From: Spirochaetaceae bacterium
GTDB taxonomy: Bacteria > Spirochaetota > Spirochaetia > Treponematales > Breznakiellaceae
DNA length: 15,943 bases
Assembly: GCA_031284645.1 (NCBI GenBank)
Contig: JAITXS010000133.1
Span: 1 to 15,943 of the forward strand
Direction: 5' to 3'
The notes below the pieces were generated by a model. It was not told the DNA's origin. It saw nothing but the letters and a program-made list of their open reading frames with translations, and ran no database searches. Each line of letters opens with the position of its first letter. The first letter of the stretch is position 1. This document shows positions 6,444 through 12,680 of this stretch, one piece after another. The position numbers and the translations under genes are program-made.

Positions 6444-6537
6444 CGACAACACGGCGCACCCACTGCCCGCAAAACATTTTTTCTAAGCGTTGCGCCCATC
6501 ACAAAGTTTTGCGGTCAGCCGATGCGCCGCCTTATCG
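6444..6537. repeat. 94-nt imperfect palindrome
   Basis: CTGCCCGCAAAAC (6463-6475) pairs with GTTTTGCGGTCAG (6506-6518) at 12 of 13 positions. Outside a symmetric 4-nt internal loop, CGGCGCA (6452-6458) pairs with TGCGCCG (6523-6529), and partial pairing continues to CGA (6444-6446) with TCG (6535-6537). The right arm contains CAAAGTTTTGCGG, close to CAAAGTTTTTGTGG in the attC-like site at 537-550. Confidence 0.6.
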
Positions 6538-6606
6538 CTTCGACAACTGTCGCCCTCATCACAAATAAAAAGGGGCATTGATTAGCGGTATCAGTAGACC
6601 TGATCC

Positions 6607-6659
6607 GAAAAGCCGCAGAGTTGCTACGGCTTGCAGCCTTCGCAACACAGCGGCTTTTC
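6607..6659. repeat. Nested 53-nt palindrome with symmetric 3-nt internal loops
   Basis: The outer stem GAAAAGCCGC (6607-6616) pairs with GCGGCTTTTC (6650-6659). Inside it, AGA faces ACA, then GTTGC (6620-6624) pairs with GCAAC (6642-6646), TAC faces TTC, and GGCT (6628-6631) pairs with AGCC (6635-6638) around loop TGC. All 19 stem pairs are perfect and all unpaired parts are 3 nt on each side. Confidence 0.75.
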
Positions 6660-6951
6660 TTTCGGCATATAGCAAATATAATTTGCATTTTGAAAACGTA
6701 ATCTACACAATCGGCGTTCCGCGCTACAGGCAGCGGATCATCGGCTGTATAAAAACTGTGCAACGGTGAATGTGCGCCCTGCTGTATGTTGTTTTATTTC
6801 GCCGCAGCCTTCCGCGCTCCGCGCCTTGCCGCATATTCGGCAGCACAAAATGAAATCTGCTATGTTTTGTTGCCGCCTCCACTGCGGACGCACAGGTAGC
6901 GCTGGTACACGGCAGAGGGACGGTAGCTCCAGTCGGGGTTCGCTACGGTTT

Positions 6952-6993
6952 CCCCCCTTAATTCCCCCCTAAGAACCCCCCTTTTAACCCCCC
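6952..6993. repeat. Four C6 runs at exact 12-bp spacing
   Basis: CCCCCC begins at 6952, 6964, 6976 and 6988, separated by 6-nt T/A/G spacers (TTAATT, TAAGAA, TTTTAA). The minus strand therefore has four G6 tracts with 6-nt loops, enough for a G-quadruplex, and the plus strand could form an i-motif. Confidence 0.8.
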
Positions 6994-7022
6994 TTCCCTA
7001 AAAATGTACCGCATTCTGCTTA

Positions 7023-7040
7023 GGGGGGAAACAAGGGGGG
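7023..7040. repeat. Two G6 runs at 12-bp spacing, inverted relative to the C6 array
   Basis: GGGGGG at 7023-7028 and 7035-7040, spacer AAACAA. It keeps the 12-bp period of the C6 array and can pair with it, giving a hairpin over about 30 bp of spacer. Confidence 0.7.
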
Positions 7041-7117
7041 CAACCTTCGCCGCGCTGCGCTGCGCCCCTCCTTACGCTCCCTGCCAATACAACATAGATC
7101 GCCAAGCCTTGATCACA

Positions 7118-7143
7118 CCAAAAAAACGTCCGTGTTTTTTTGG
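7118..7143. repeat. 10-bp AT hairpin with GTCCGT loop
   Basis: CCAAAAAAAC (7118-7127) pairs perfectly with GTTTTTTTGG (7134-7143) around loop GTCCGT. It abuts the next hairpin, which has an unrelated stem but the same loop. Confidence 0.75.
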
Positions 7144-7167
7144 AGCGGCGGCGTCCGTGCCGCCGCT
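7144..7167. repeat. 9-bp GC hairpin with the same GTCCGT loop
   Basis: AGCGGCGGC (7144-7152) pairs perfectly with GCCGCCGCT (7159-7167) around loop GTCCGT. With the preceding hairpin, the octamer CGTCCGTG (loop plus closing pair) is repeated at 7127 and 7152. Confidence 0.75.
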
Positions 7168-7246
7168 AAATTATCGCCGCGCCTTTATCCCCTCTTGCGA
7201 CTGCGGCGGCTTTTGTCTGCTCGTGATGCCGCCCTTATCGGCTGAA

Positions 7247-7295
7247 CAATCCCGCCGTATTTTGTAATGAAGCCGACAAAGCGTAAGCGGGATTG
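7247..7295. repeat. 9-bp inverted repeat
   Basis: CAATCCCGC (7247-7255) and GCGGGATTG (7287-7295) are perfectly complementary, separated by 31 nt. Confidence 0.55.
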
Positions 7296-7303
7296 CCTGA
7301 TCA

Positions 7304-7372
7304 CGCCCGCTAAAAGATTTCTCGGAAAGTGAAACCTCTATCTGCTAAAACTTTTAGCGGGCGAAAGCCCGC
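7304..7372. repeat. Mutually exclusive stems sharing one arm
   Basis: CGCCCGCTAAAAG (7304-7316) is perfectly complementary over 13 bp to CTTTTAGCGGGCG (7351-7363). The end of that second arm, GCGGGC (7357-7362), also forms a 6-bp hairpin with GCCCGC (7367-7372) around a GAAA tetraloop. The two folds compete for the same bases, as in attenuators or switching RNAs; no gene follows closely on either strand. Confidence 0.65.
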
Positions 7373-7380
7373 CGCCTAAA

Positions 7381-7589
7381 TGACGAATGACAATGACATT
7401 TGCGAATTCTGAAAAGTCCTATATTTATTTCTATATTATTCTTTTTCTTTCTTTTTTTTGTCATACTTGTCATAAAAAAATAAAAACAAAGAATATAATA
7501 GGAAGATAATTTTTCAACTCAATGACAAGTCTTGTTTTTGAATTGTCATTGATGACTTGCCTGTCTTGTCATAGCCGAATGATGACTTG
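7381..7589. repeat. Cluster of ATGACAAG/CTTGTCAT-like motifs (possible iterons)
   Basis: CTTGTCAT occurs at 7466 and 7565 and its complement ATGACAAG at 7522. The variant ATGACTTG occurs at 7552 and 7582 (30 bp apart), and further TTGTCAT/ATGACA partial copies lie at 7387-7397, 7459 and 7543. The intervening DNA is AT-rich with long T and A tracts. The cluster lies about 200 bp beyond the end of the phage SF3 helicase gene, so a replication origin or operator array is possible. Confidence 0.5.
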
Positions 7590-7627
7590 TTTTTTTTCGT
7601 GCGGGGGGAGCGCGCACCCGCTTAAAA

Positions 7628-7689
7628 TGTTAAGTTTTGTACATACAGAAATAAAACAATGCTAACACTATTTTTATCTGTTAAGTTTT
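7628..7689 (+). repeat. Direct repeat TGTTAAGTTTT
   Basis: Copies at 7628-7638 and 7679-7689, 51 bp apart in AT-rich DNA. The function is unknown; it could belong to the same control region as the ATGACAAG-like motifs. Confidence 0.4.
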
Positions 7690-7774
7690 ATATCGCTCCA
7701 TAACAAATAATAGCAATGTGTATCAATGTTTCACACAAGAAAATCAATAGAAAATGTATATGTCGAAAAAAAAT

Positions 7775-7797
7775 ATTAAGGGGGCGCGGGGGAATTA
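7775..7797. repeat. 23-nt perfect mirror repeat over the helicase stop codon
   Basis: The sequence reads the same forwards and backwards on one strand: ATTAAGGGGG - CGC - GGGGGAATTA. It includes the TAA stop of the phage helicase gene. Confidence 0.5.
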
Positions 7798-9195
7798 CGG
7801 CGGCGTAGGGCGCAGCACAATGCCTACCCAGTGCCGCGCTTCCGATGTTCGCATTTGTTTATACCCGATTTCTTTTAAGCGCAAACCAAAGAAGCGTTCA
7901 CTGCAAGCATGTTCGTTATTATCGTTACACCAATTTTGGTATGTCTTAAACAATTCGCGTATGCGGATTTGTCCGTTTTCATTTTGCACACAACACTCTT
8001 TCAAAAAATTTCCGATGATGTCCATTTCGCCGCGATACTCGTTTGTTGCGTTGGTAATAATTTGCGGCGGCTTTAGCCCTTCTTTGAACCAGCGCAATGT
8101 TCCCTGTAAAAGCCAGTTTAAAATTCCGCTTTGCTCTGAAACTAATTTTTGTTCAAGGTCTTTGTCTTGTTTGTCGGCTTCTATCGTTGTTGTAAAAGGT
8201 ATCAAACGTATACGCCGCCATATTCCGTTATCCGTTCCCTTTATATTTGGTTTGTGATTAGTTGCCATAAATATTTTGAATGTAGGATAAAAATTAAAGT
8301 ACTCGCCGTATAAAAACCGTGCTGTCATTTTATCATTGCCGGTAATATCTTTGATTAGTCCTTCAGAAAGTCTGCGCCCTTGTTCTGTTTCCGATGTTGT
8401 AACAATACGTGTGCCGCGAAGCCGCGCTATGTCGTTGCTGATGCGGTCGCCTTGCTGTTTCATAAAAGTTTCGGTTGCCGTTGATGTCGCGTAATCGCCT
8501 AAAATTTTCATGATGGCATTCAAAAAGGTGCTTTTACCGTTGGCGCCTGAACCGAACAAAATAAAAATAACTTGTTCTTTTCCGCTTCCGGTAATGCCAT
8601 AGCCTGCCGCTGTTTGTAAAAATTGTATTAACTCCCCGTCATAATTCATTATCTCTCTGATAAAATTTTCCCAAAGCGGACACGCAGCATTTATATCAAA
8701 GTCAACGGGTACAATTTTTGTAATATAATCTTCTTTGCGATGTTCACGGAATGTATCATGTTCAAAATCAAACGTGCCATTCTTGACATTCAATAGCCAC
8801 GGATTTTTATCAAGCTCATCGCTTGTTATCAGTATTTCAGGGTGCTTTCCTGCCAACTCAATACAAGCGTGTACACGCCGAACACTCTCGCTTTGCATTG
8901 CAAACTTTTCAATTTCTATGCGCTCTTTGTAATCGGATGTATTAAGCGCATCATGATAAATTCCGCGCACCATTTCTTTTACAAAGGCATTTACTTGAGC
9001 GTCATTATCGTCAACTTGCCAATACTTTTCATTCCACACAATCCATTTTTTCCACGCAAAATTATAGCGTATCTTATCGCCGTATTCTTTTATAAGCCTG
9101 TCGGCGTTTGTCATGTCGGTGCGCTGTATTAGTCCGCTACTAAGCTGATGAGTGCGGATTAGTCCGTATTCATCAGCGCTATTTATATTTTGCAT
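7795..9195 (-). CDS. Phage D5-type SF3 helicase (primase domain absent)
   Basis: This 466-residue protein is the helicase part of the P4/D5 primase-helicase family. Residues about 27-130 (MTNADRLIKEYGDKIRYNFAWKKWIVW and on) are the D5_N region. The SF3 helicase has Walker A GSGANGKST (215-223), a Walker-B-like TTSE (266-269), the sensor motif ATNHKP (311-316) and the arginine-finger region GIWRRIRLIPF (324-334). A winged-helix-like C-terminus follows. Full-length relatives carry an N-terminal primase domain that is absent here, so a primase would have to come from another gene or the host. It unwinds phage DNA at the origin. The start overlaps the stop of the upstream gene as TAATG, with a GGGGG ribosome binding site; MTNADR at 9114 is an alternative start. 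It is the last gene of the operon in view. Confidence 0.88.
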   Translation of the reverse strand: MQNINSADEYGLIRTHQLSSGLIQRTDMTNADRLIKEYGDKIRYNFAWKKWIVWNEKYWQVDDNDAQVNAFVKEMVRGIYHDALNTSDYKERIEIEKFAMQSESVRRVHACIELAGKHPEILITSDELDKNPWLLNVKNGTFDFEHDTFREHRKEDYITKIVPVDFDINAACPLWENFIREIMNYDGELIQFLQTAAGYGITGSGKEQVIFILFGSGANGKSTFLNAIMKILGDYATSTATETFMKQQGDRISNDIARLRGTRIVTTSETEQGRRLSEGLIKDITGNDKMTARFLYGEYFNFYPTFKIFMATNHKPNIKGTDNGIWRRIRLIPFTTTIEADKQDKDLEQKLVSEQSGILNWLLQGTLRWFKEGLKPPQIITNATNEYRGEMDIIGNFLKECCVQNENGQIRIRELFKTYQNWCNDNNEHACSERFFGLRLKEIGYKQMRTSEARHWVGIVLRPTPP

Positions 9196-9530
9196 TAGTA
9201 ACCCCCTTGCTCTAACACACGAGCGTACATTTGATACTTATAGCAAAGTTGATCAAAACAATTTTCTTTTGTAAGTTCCGGCAATTCTTTTTTTATATTT
9301 TCTTTTGTCCGCATAAGGAGCGCAATGCTGCCCAGTTTCATGTTGTATTCTTTGTTTGAAAAGAAAGCGCAAGCGCGGTAAATATCAAGCGGCATATCAA
9401 TTCCGCTATGCTTATATTTTTGAAACAAATAATCAGTTTCAAAACTTTCATCTTCGATGAATTGTTCCGCCGCTTTTCGTTGCTGCCTGACAAGATAATT
9501 ATATTTTTCTTCCGGTGTTAATCGTTTCAT
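9195..9530 (-). CDS. Small phage protein, function unknown
   Basis: A basic, mostly helical 111-residue protein (MKRLTPEEKYNYLVRQQRKA...) with no motif that I recognise. It reads like the small helical proteins that phages encode near replication or structural genes. The start at 9530 is preferred over an in-frame ATG at 9554 because it forms a 4-bp ATGA overlap with the stop of the preceding gene, as elsewhere in this operon. Its own stop overlaps the helicase start by one base (TAATG), so the three genes are probably translationally coupled. The charged N-terminus (MKRLTPEEKYN...QQRKAAEQF) could bind nucleic acid, but that is a guess. Confidence 0.6.
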   Translation of the reverse strand: MKRLTPEEKYNYLVRQQRKAAEQFIEDESFETDYLFQKYKHSGIDMPLDIYRACAFFSNKEYNMKLGSIALLMRTKENIKKELPELTKENCFDQLCYKYQMYARVLEQGGY

Positions 9531-9826
9531 TTTGCGCCTTTGCCTTCTTCCCATACAAAAACTTTCGACACTTCCCCTGCCGCCGTGCGTCCATCGTCAA
9601 ACTCGATGAACGCCCAAAACGACCACCAGCCCGCTTGGTCTAAATCGCCATCAATACATTCATGGAAAATAATGCCGCCTAACACATCGGAAACAGCGGC
9701 GGGAAAGAAACCCGCCGTGCCGTCAGGCTTTATATACTTTATGACGGTATTTACCGCACCTGTTAAAGCGGTAAAAGTTTTTAGCTTGATGCGTAACGAA
9801 GTTTGACCCTTGAATATTCTTGACAT
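9527..9826 (-). CDS. Small beta-rich phage structural-type protein
   Basis: This 99-residue protein starts MSRIFKGQTSLRIKLKT and continues with 'VIKYIKPDGTAGFFPAAV', 'GIIFHECIDGDLDQAGWWSF' and 'AFIEFDDGRTAAGEVSKVFV'. The strand pattern and the 'IKYxKPDGTxGxxPA...DLDQAGxWxxWAxI' motif belong to a type of short beta-sandwich protein common in tail or baseplate regions of phages of anaerobes. The precise role is not known; it could be a tail-fibre accessory or Ig-like decoration protein. It has a GGGGG ribosome binding site 6 nt before the ATG, lies 10 bp after the 619-residue structural gene and overlaps the next gene by 4 bp. Confidence 0.6.
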   Translation of the reverse strand: MSRIFKGQTSLRIKLKTFTALTGAVNTVIKYIKPDGTAGFFPAAVSDVLGGIIFHECIDGDLDQAGWWSFWAFIEFDDGRTAAGEVSKVFVWEEGKGAK

Positions 9827-9836
9827 GATTTACCCC

Positions 9837-11696
9837 CTAGCGAATTTTGCTGTCTAATTCCAATTCGCGTGTAACAGCGGACTTAATAATTATTTCATCT
9901 CGTGCGATAAGAAAACGGCGGATCACATAATCGCGTATGAACGAGCTTGTAACAATTTTGATAAAGATATTCAAACGCCGAATGAGCGAACAATGCACGC
10001 TAATATCATCAGTCTGTGTGCGTATGATTGTAAGGTTACGTTTTATTTCCGCGATACTTTCGGCTTGCGCCGAAAGCCCGCGCATATAATCGCCGATATG
10101 TCCGGCTTCATCGAGCGATGCAACGCCGTCAAGAAGTTTGCGGATAAACATAAACGGCATACGCGCATAATCGCTTGCGTGTACATTAGTTGTGATTTTT
10201 CTAATTCTGCCGACAAGGTTATTTATAACATCATTTACTTTTAGATTAGTTTCCAGTTTGTGAAACAAGCCATGTTTGCGGGAGTTGCTTGCAACCGATT
10301 GTGCCGTATCAAATATATTTCCAAAGAACGCCATGCCCGCCTTAAACAAATCGGCAATATGCAAGGCGTCATATATAAAACTAAAACAAGATCGCAGACG
10401 GCTTGTAGTGTCGTTTACGGCACATTCGGAATTCTCCTCACGTTTATACTCAATCGGATTTTCTAACGCAGTTTGATTATTCCCATTTGTTAAAATGTTT
10501 CGATTATACAAACCAGTTTTATTTAGCAAAGAATTGTTATGTGCCATTACAGAAAGCATACGTCTAAAGTACGGCTGCACTTTTATTGTGTCTGATAATT
10601 TTACACCCTGTGTAAGTGTTCTAACATAGTTTTGAGCAAGGCTGTACTCAAAATACATACTCAATAATCGACCGTAGTCATCTTCATATAAATAATATTC
10701 CATAGGATCAAGCACATCAGGAATACCGTCATCAATAAAATCTTCAAAATTATAATGAAAACAAGCGCCGCCATAATCAAATGCAGGTCTAAAACATAAA
10801 TCTGCATACATTCCAAACCAAACCTGCGAATTAGCTTGTAGCGCCGATTGTGTTTGAAATGTCCCGCTTCGCCACCCTTTAGGTTTCGATCCGTTTACCG
10901 CGCCGCTAATAAATTGTTCTTGCATGGTCATACGGTTTTTTGGACCGTCAGCACTATCCGAATAAACTACAGGGCGGCAGCCCTCGTCATTTTCCGCAAT
11001 GTAAACATAAGCGGTACACAATCCGTCTATTTTATCCGGTATGTGATAACTGTTAGTAACAACTTCGATTTCAAAAAATCTTTTGTAAGCGCCAATACTT
11101 TGTGTGCCAACTATCGGATCGACAACGACCGGATAGCGGGCATTACTCAGCCACTCTTGCGGTATTTTTATATAAAGTTTATTGCCGCCAATAAACAATT
11201 CACCCCAGCGCCAACGACCCGCAGCGTCAATAATTTTCGGGCGGTGAATATGGCAGAGCTTGCCTGTGCCTTGCCCTATACATCTGTCTTTTCTATACAC
11301 GGCGTAACTGCCGTGCAGTAATGGATCATCGCCTATGAATGGTTGTCGATAAAAATTAAATTGTTCCGCGCCGTCAAGAGTTAAAGATATTATATTACTT
11401 GACGGCTCGCGTTTTAGAATTACGTCATACTCAAATGTATCTTTACCGAGTATTGTCCAGCGATGACTTTGTTTTTTACCTTTATACAAAAGCGTCCTAT
11501 CGTTACTTGTAACGCTGAAATCATCTTCATCATCGGGAACAAAGCGAAGTTTTGCAGACGGCGCGATCAGTTTATTCTTAAACCGCGCCCCCTCCCAACG
11601 CGAAAGCTCCCAAGCGGGAGCCTCCCCGCCCAAAGAAACAGAACAAGGAAAATCACGAGCAGACTGTAAAAACTTATATCGTTGTTTATCAATCAT
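9837..11696 (-). CDS. Large phage tail/fibre-type structural protein
   Basis: This 619-residue protein has two parts. The N-terminal third is beta-rich and resembles a recurrent phage structural domain: 'YDVILKREPSSNIISLTLDG', then 'FNFYRQPF', 'HGSYAVYRKD', 'GTGKLCHIHRPKIIDAAGRW' and 'KLYIKIPQEWLSNARYPVVV'. The middle part has 'AYVYIAENDEG...RPVVYSD' and 'WRSGTF...QVWFGMYADLCF', typical of carbohydrate-facing fibre proteins. The last 200 residues are helical and basic, ending 'TRELELDSKIR'. The likely place is the virion tail or fibre; receptor binding is inferred. It has an AAGGG ribosome binding site, follows the 183-residue protein gene by 29 bp and precedes the 99-residue gene by 10 bp. 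No catalytic motif was found. Confidence 0.65.
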   Translation of the reverse strand: MIDKQRYKFLQSARDFPCSVSLGGEAPAWELSRWEGARFKNKLIAPSAKLRFVPDDEDDFSVTSNDRTLLYKGKKQSHRWTILGKDTFEYDVILKREPSSNIISLTLDGAEQFNFYRQPFIGDDPLLHGSYAVYRKDRCIGQGTGKLCHIHRPKIIDAAGRWRWGELFIGGNKLYIKIPQEWLSNARYPVVVDPIVGTQSIGAYKRFFEIEVVTNSYHIPDKIDGLCTAYVYIAENDEGCRPVVYSDSADGPKNRMTMQEQFISGAVNGSKPKGWRSGTFQTQSALQANSQVWFGMYADLCFRPAFDYGGACFHYNFEDFIDDGIPDVLDPMEYYLYEDDYGRLLSMYFEYSLAQNYVRTLTQGVKLSDTIKVQPYFRRMLSVMAHNNSLLNKTGLYNRNILTNGNNQTALENPIEYKREENSECAVNDTTSRLRSCFSFIYDALHIADLFKAGMAFFGNIFDTAQSVASNSRKHGLFHKLETNLKVNDVINNLVGRIRKITTNVHASDYARMPFMFIRKLLDGVASLDEAGHIGDYMRGLSAQAESIAEIKRNLTIIRTQTDDISVHCSLIRRLNIFIKIVTSSFIRDYVIRRFLIARDEIIIKSAVTRELELDSKIR

Positions 11697-11725
11697 ATAT
11701 CAAACCCTTATTAATTCATCACTTA

Positions 11726-12277
11726 TCACTGCCCAAGTATCGTGATTTCCCAAACCACTTGCAAAGTGTCCGCCGATGTTACATTTACAGATGGCGTGAT
11801 CTGCGCATAAGCAAGACAAGCGGCGCCTGAACCGCTGCCATTTAGCAAGGCTGCCTCATTGATGCCGTTTGCGTTCAAGTCGCCCGCCTCAAATGTTGTG
11901 CGGTAACAAATGGTAGTGTCGCCGACACTTCCCCAAGCCGCTTTTAATACCGGATAATTTTCATCTAATTCTTCTGCCGCCCCTGTCGGAGTGTTACAAT
12001 TTGTATTTGTTTTTGTGCTGTTTCCTGTCCAGCCCGTGCCAACTTGAATAAAACCGCTTGCGCTTGATACCTTCGCTTTGTTCGGATTGGGCAAGAGCGC
12101 ATCAGCGATCAGCGCGTCCCCTGTCCGTGTTACAATGTTGTGATGTTGATACAACATTGGTCTGCCCTTTATGCGAAGCAATCGCCGAAAAATCCCTTGC
12201 TTATTCCGCTTAACATTGCCGTCTTTATCCAAGACCCGAACCGTTACCATACCTTTTACTTTTATTTTCTCTCTCAT
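11726..12277 (-). CDS. Phage tail-fibre/collar-like structural protein
   Basis: This 183-residue protein contains 'HHNIVTRTGDALIADALLPN', 'FIQVGTGWTGNSTKTNTNC', 'YPVLKAAWGSVGDTTICYRT' and 'FEAGDLNANGINEAALLNG'. This 'N-x-VT-x-x-G-ALIAD-x-L ... I-x-x-GTG ... F-x-x-G-x-x-x-x-x-INEA-x-L-x-N' order is shared by many small phage structural proteins encoded next to tail fibres. It is acidic to neutral, rich in Thr, Asn and Gly, and has no signal peptide, consistent with a virion component. GGGAGA precedes the ATG and lies over the stop of the spanin-like gene upstream, 4 bp away. A structural role is likely; exact position in the tail is unknown. Confidence 0.65.
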   Translation of the reverse strand: MREKIKVKGMVTVRVLDKDGNVKRNKQGIFRRLLRIKGRPMLYQHHNIVTRTGDALIADALLPNPNKAKVSSASGFIQVGTGWTGNSTKTNTNCNTPTGAAEELDENYPVLKAAWGSVGDTTICYRTTFEAGDLNANGINEAALLNGSGSGAACLAYAQITPSVNVTSADTLQVVWEITILGQ

Positions 12278-12281
12278 TGTT

Positions 12282-12680
12282 TTATCTCCCTATAAAATAA
12301 ACTACGCCGCCGCCTACCATAGCGCCGGCAACGAAACAAGATAAACCTGTGATGATCAGATTTCCAATATTATTTTTCTTTGTTTCGTTTTGTTCTTTTT
12401 GCAAGCGCGCAATTTCTGCCAATGCTTTAGCCTGATTTTCCAATGCGGCGATAGTTGCGGCTTTCGCCGCTTCCCCCGCCGCTTGCTCTATTGCATCGTG
12501 AGCCGCCTCTGTCAGATCATCAATCAATGCGTCTACTTCTAATTCGCTCCATTGCCTCGTTTCGTTTTCTGTTGAATTCGTCAATGGCTCTGTCTGCTGC
12601 TGTGCGGACATCGGCGTTGTCATTAAGAAATTCAGAAGCATCGCGAGCGGAATAATCTTTTTGCAATTCCTGTAATTCAT
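12282..12680 (-). CDS. Secreted/membrane spanin-like partner overlapping the Rz-like gene
   Basis: This 132-residue protein starts with a signal peptide (residues 1-26: basic N-terminus, hydrophobic LAMLLNFLM, cleavage expected after PMSA). It continues with an acidic helical stretch (about 42-96, Ala/Glu/Gln-rich, coiled-coil-like) and ends in a Gly-rich hydrophobic segment (about 105-130, with GxxxG-type spacing). It begins out of frame inside the Rz-like gene, overlapping it by 161 bp, with its own GGAG ribosome binding site 7 nt before the ATG. That nesting is the classic Rz/Rz1 arrangement. Unlike Rz1 it has no lipobox cysteine and carries a C-terminal transmembrane segment, so it would be an unusual spanin partner. 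A role in lysis is inferred from position between endolysin and fibre genes. Confidence 0.62.
   Translation of the reverse strand: MNYRNCKKIIPLAMLLNFLMTTPMSAQQQTEPLTNSTENETRQWSELEVDALIDDLTEAAHDAIEQAAGEAAKAATIAALENQAKALAEIARLQKEQNETKKNNIGNLIITGLSCFVAGAMVGGGVVYFIGR

Larger units (their letters stand above)
6044..7794. other. 1.75-kb gene-free, hairpin-dense region
   Basis: No ORF on either strand here has a family resemblance, a ribosome binding site with a sensible start, or a plausible protein composition; the open frames are short, rich in Arg, Cys, Ser and Pro, and overlap in several frames. The DNA instead carries a dense series of inverted repeats, a 12-bp-phased C6/G6 array and a cluster of TGACAAG-type motifs, each listed separately. 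It lies between the host-type selenium operon and the last gene of the prophage operon and probably contains the left prophage boundary. No tRNA gene or integrase was seen. Confidence 0.7.

Noticed and set aside
6952..7040. CRISPR-like array
   Set aside because: Repeats are six-base homopolymer runs with 6-nt spacers, far too short for CRISPR repeats and spacers.
6261..7267. Series of short plus-strand ORFs in the gene-free region
   Set aside because: No ribosome binding sites with matching starts, biased Arg/Cys/Pro composition, and they run through perfect palindromes; treated as non-coding.
7599..7617. GTGCG...CGCAC hairpin near a T8 tract as terminator
   Set aside because: The T tract precedes the hairpin on the plus strand and becomes an A tract after it on the minus strand, so it would not act as an intrinsic terminator for either neighbour.
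7754..8257. 167-codon plus-strand ORF
   Set aside because: Antisense to the C-terminal part of the SF3 helicase; no independent support.
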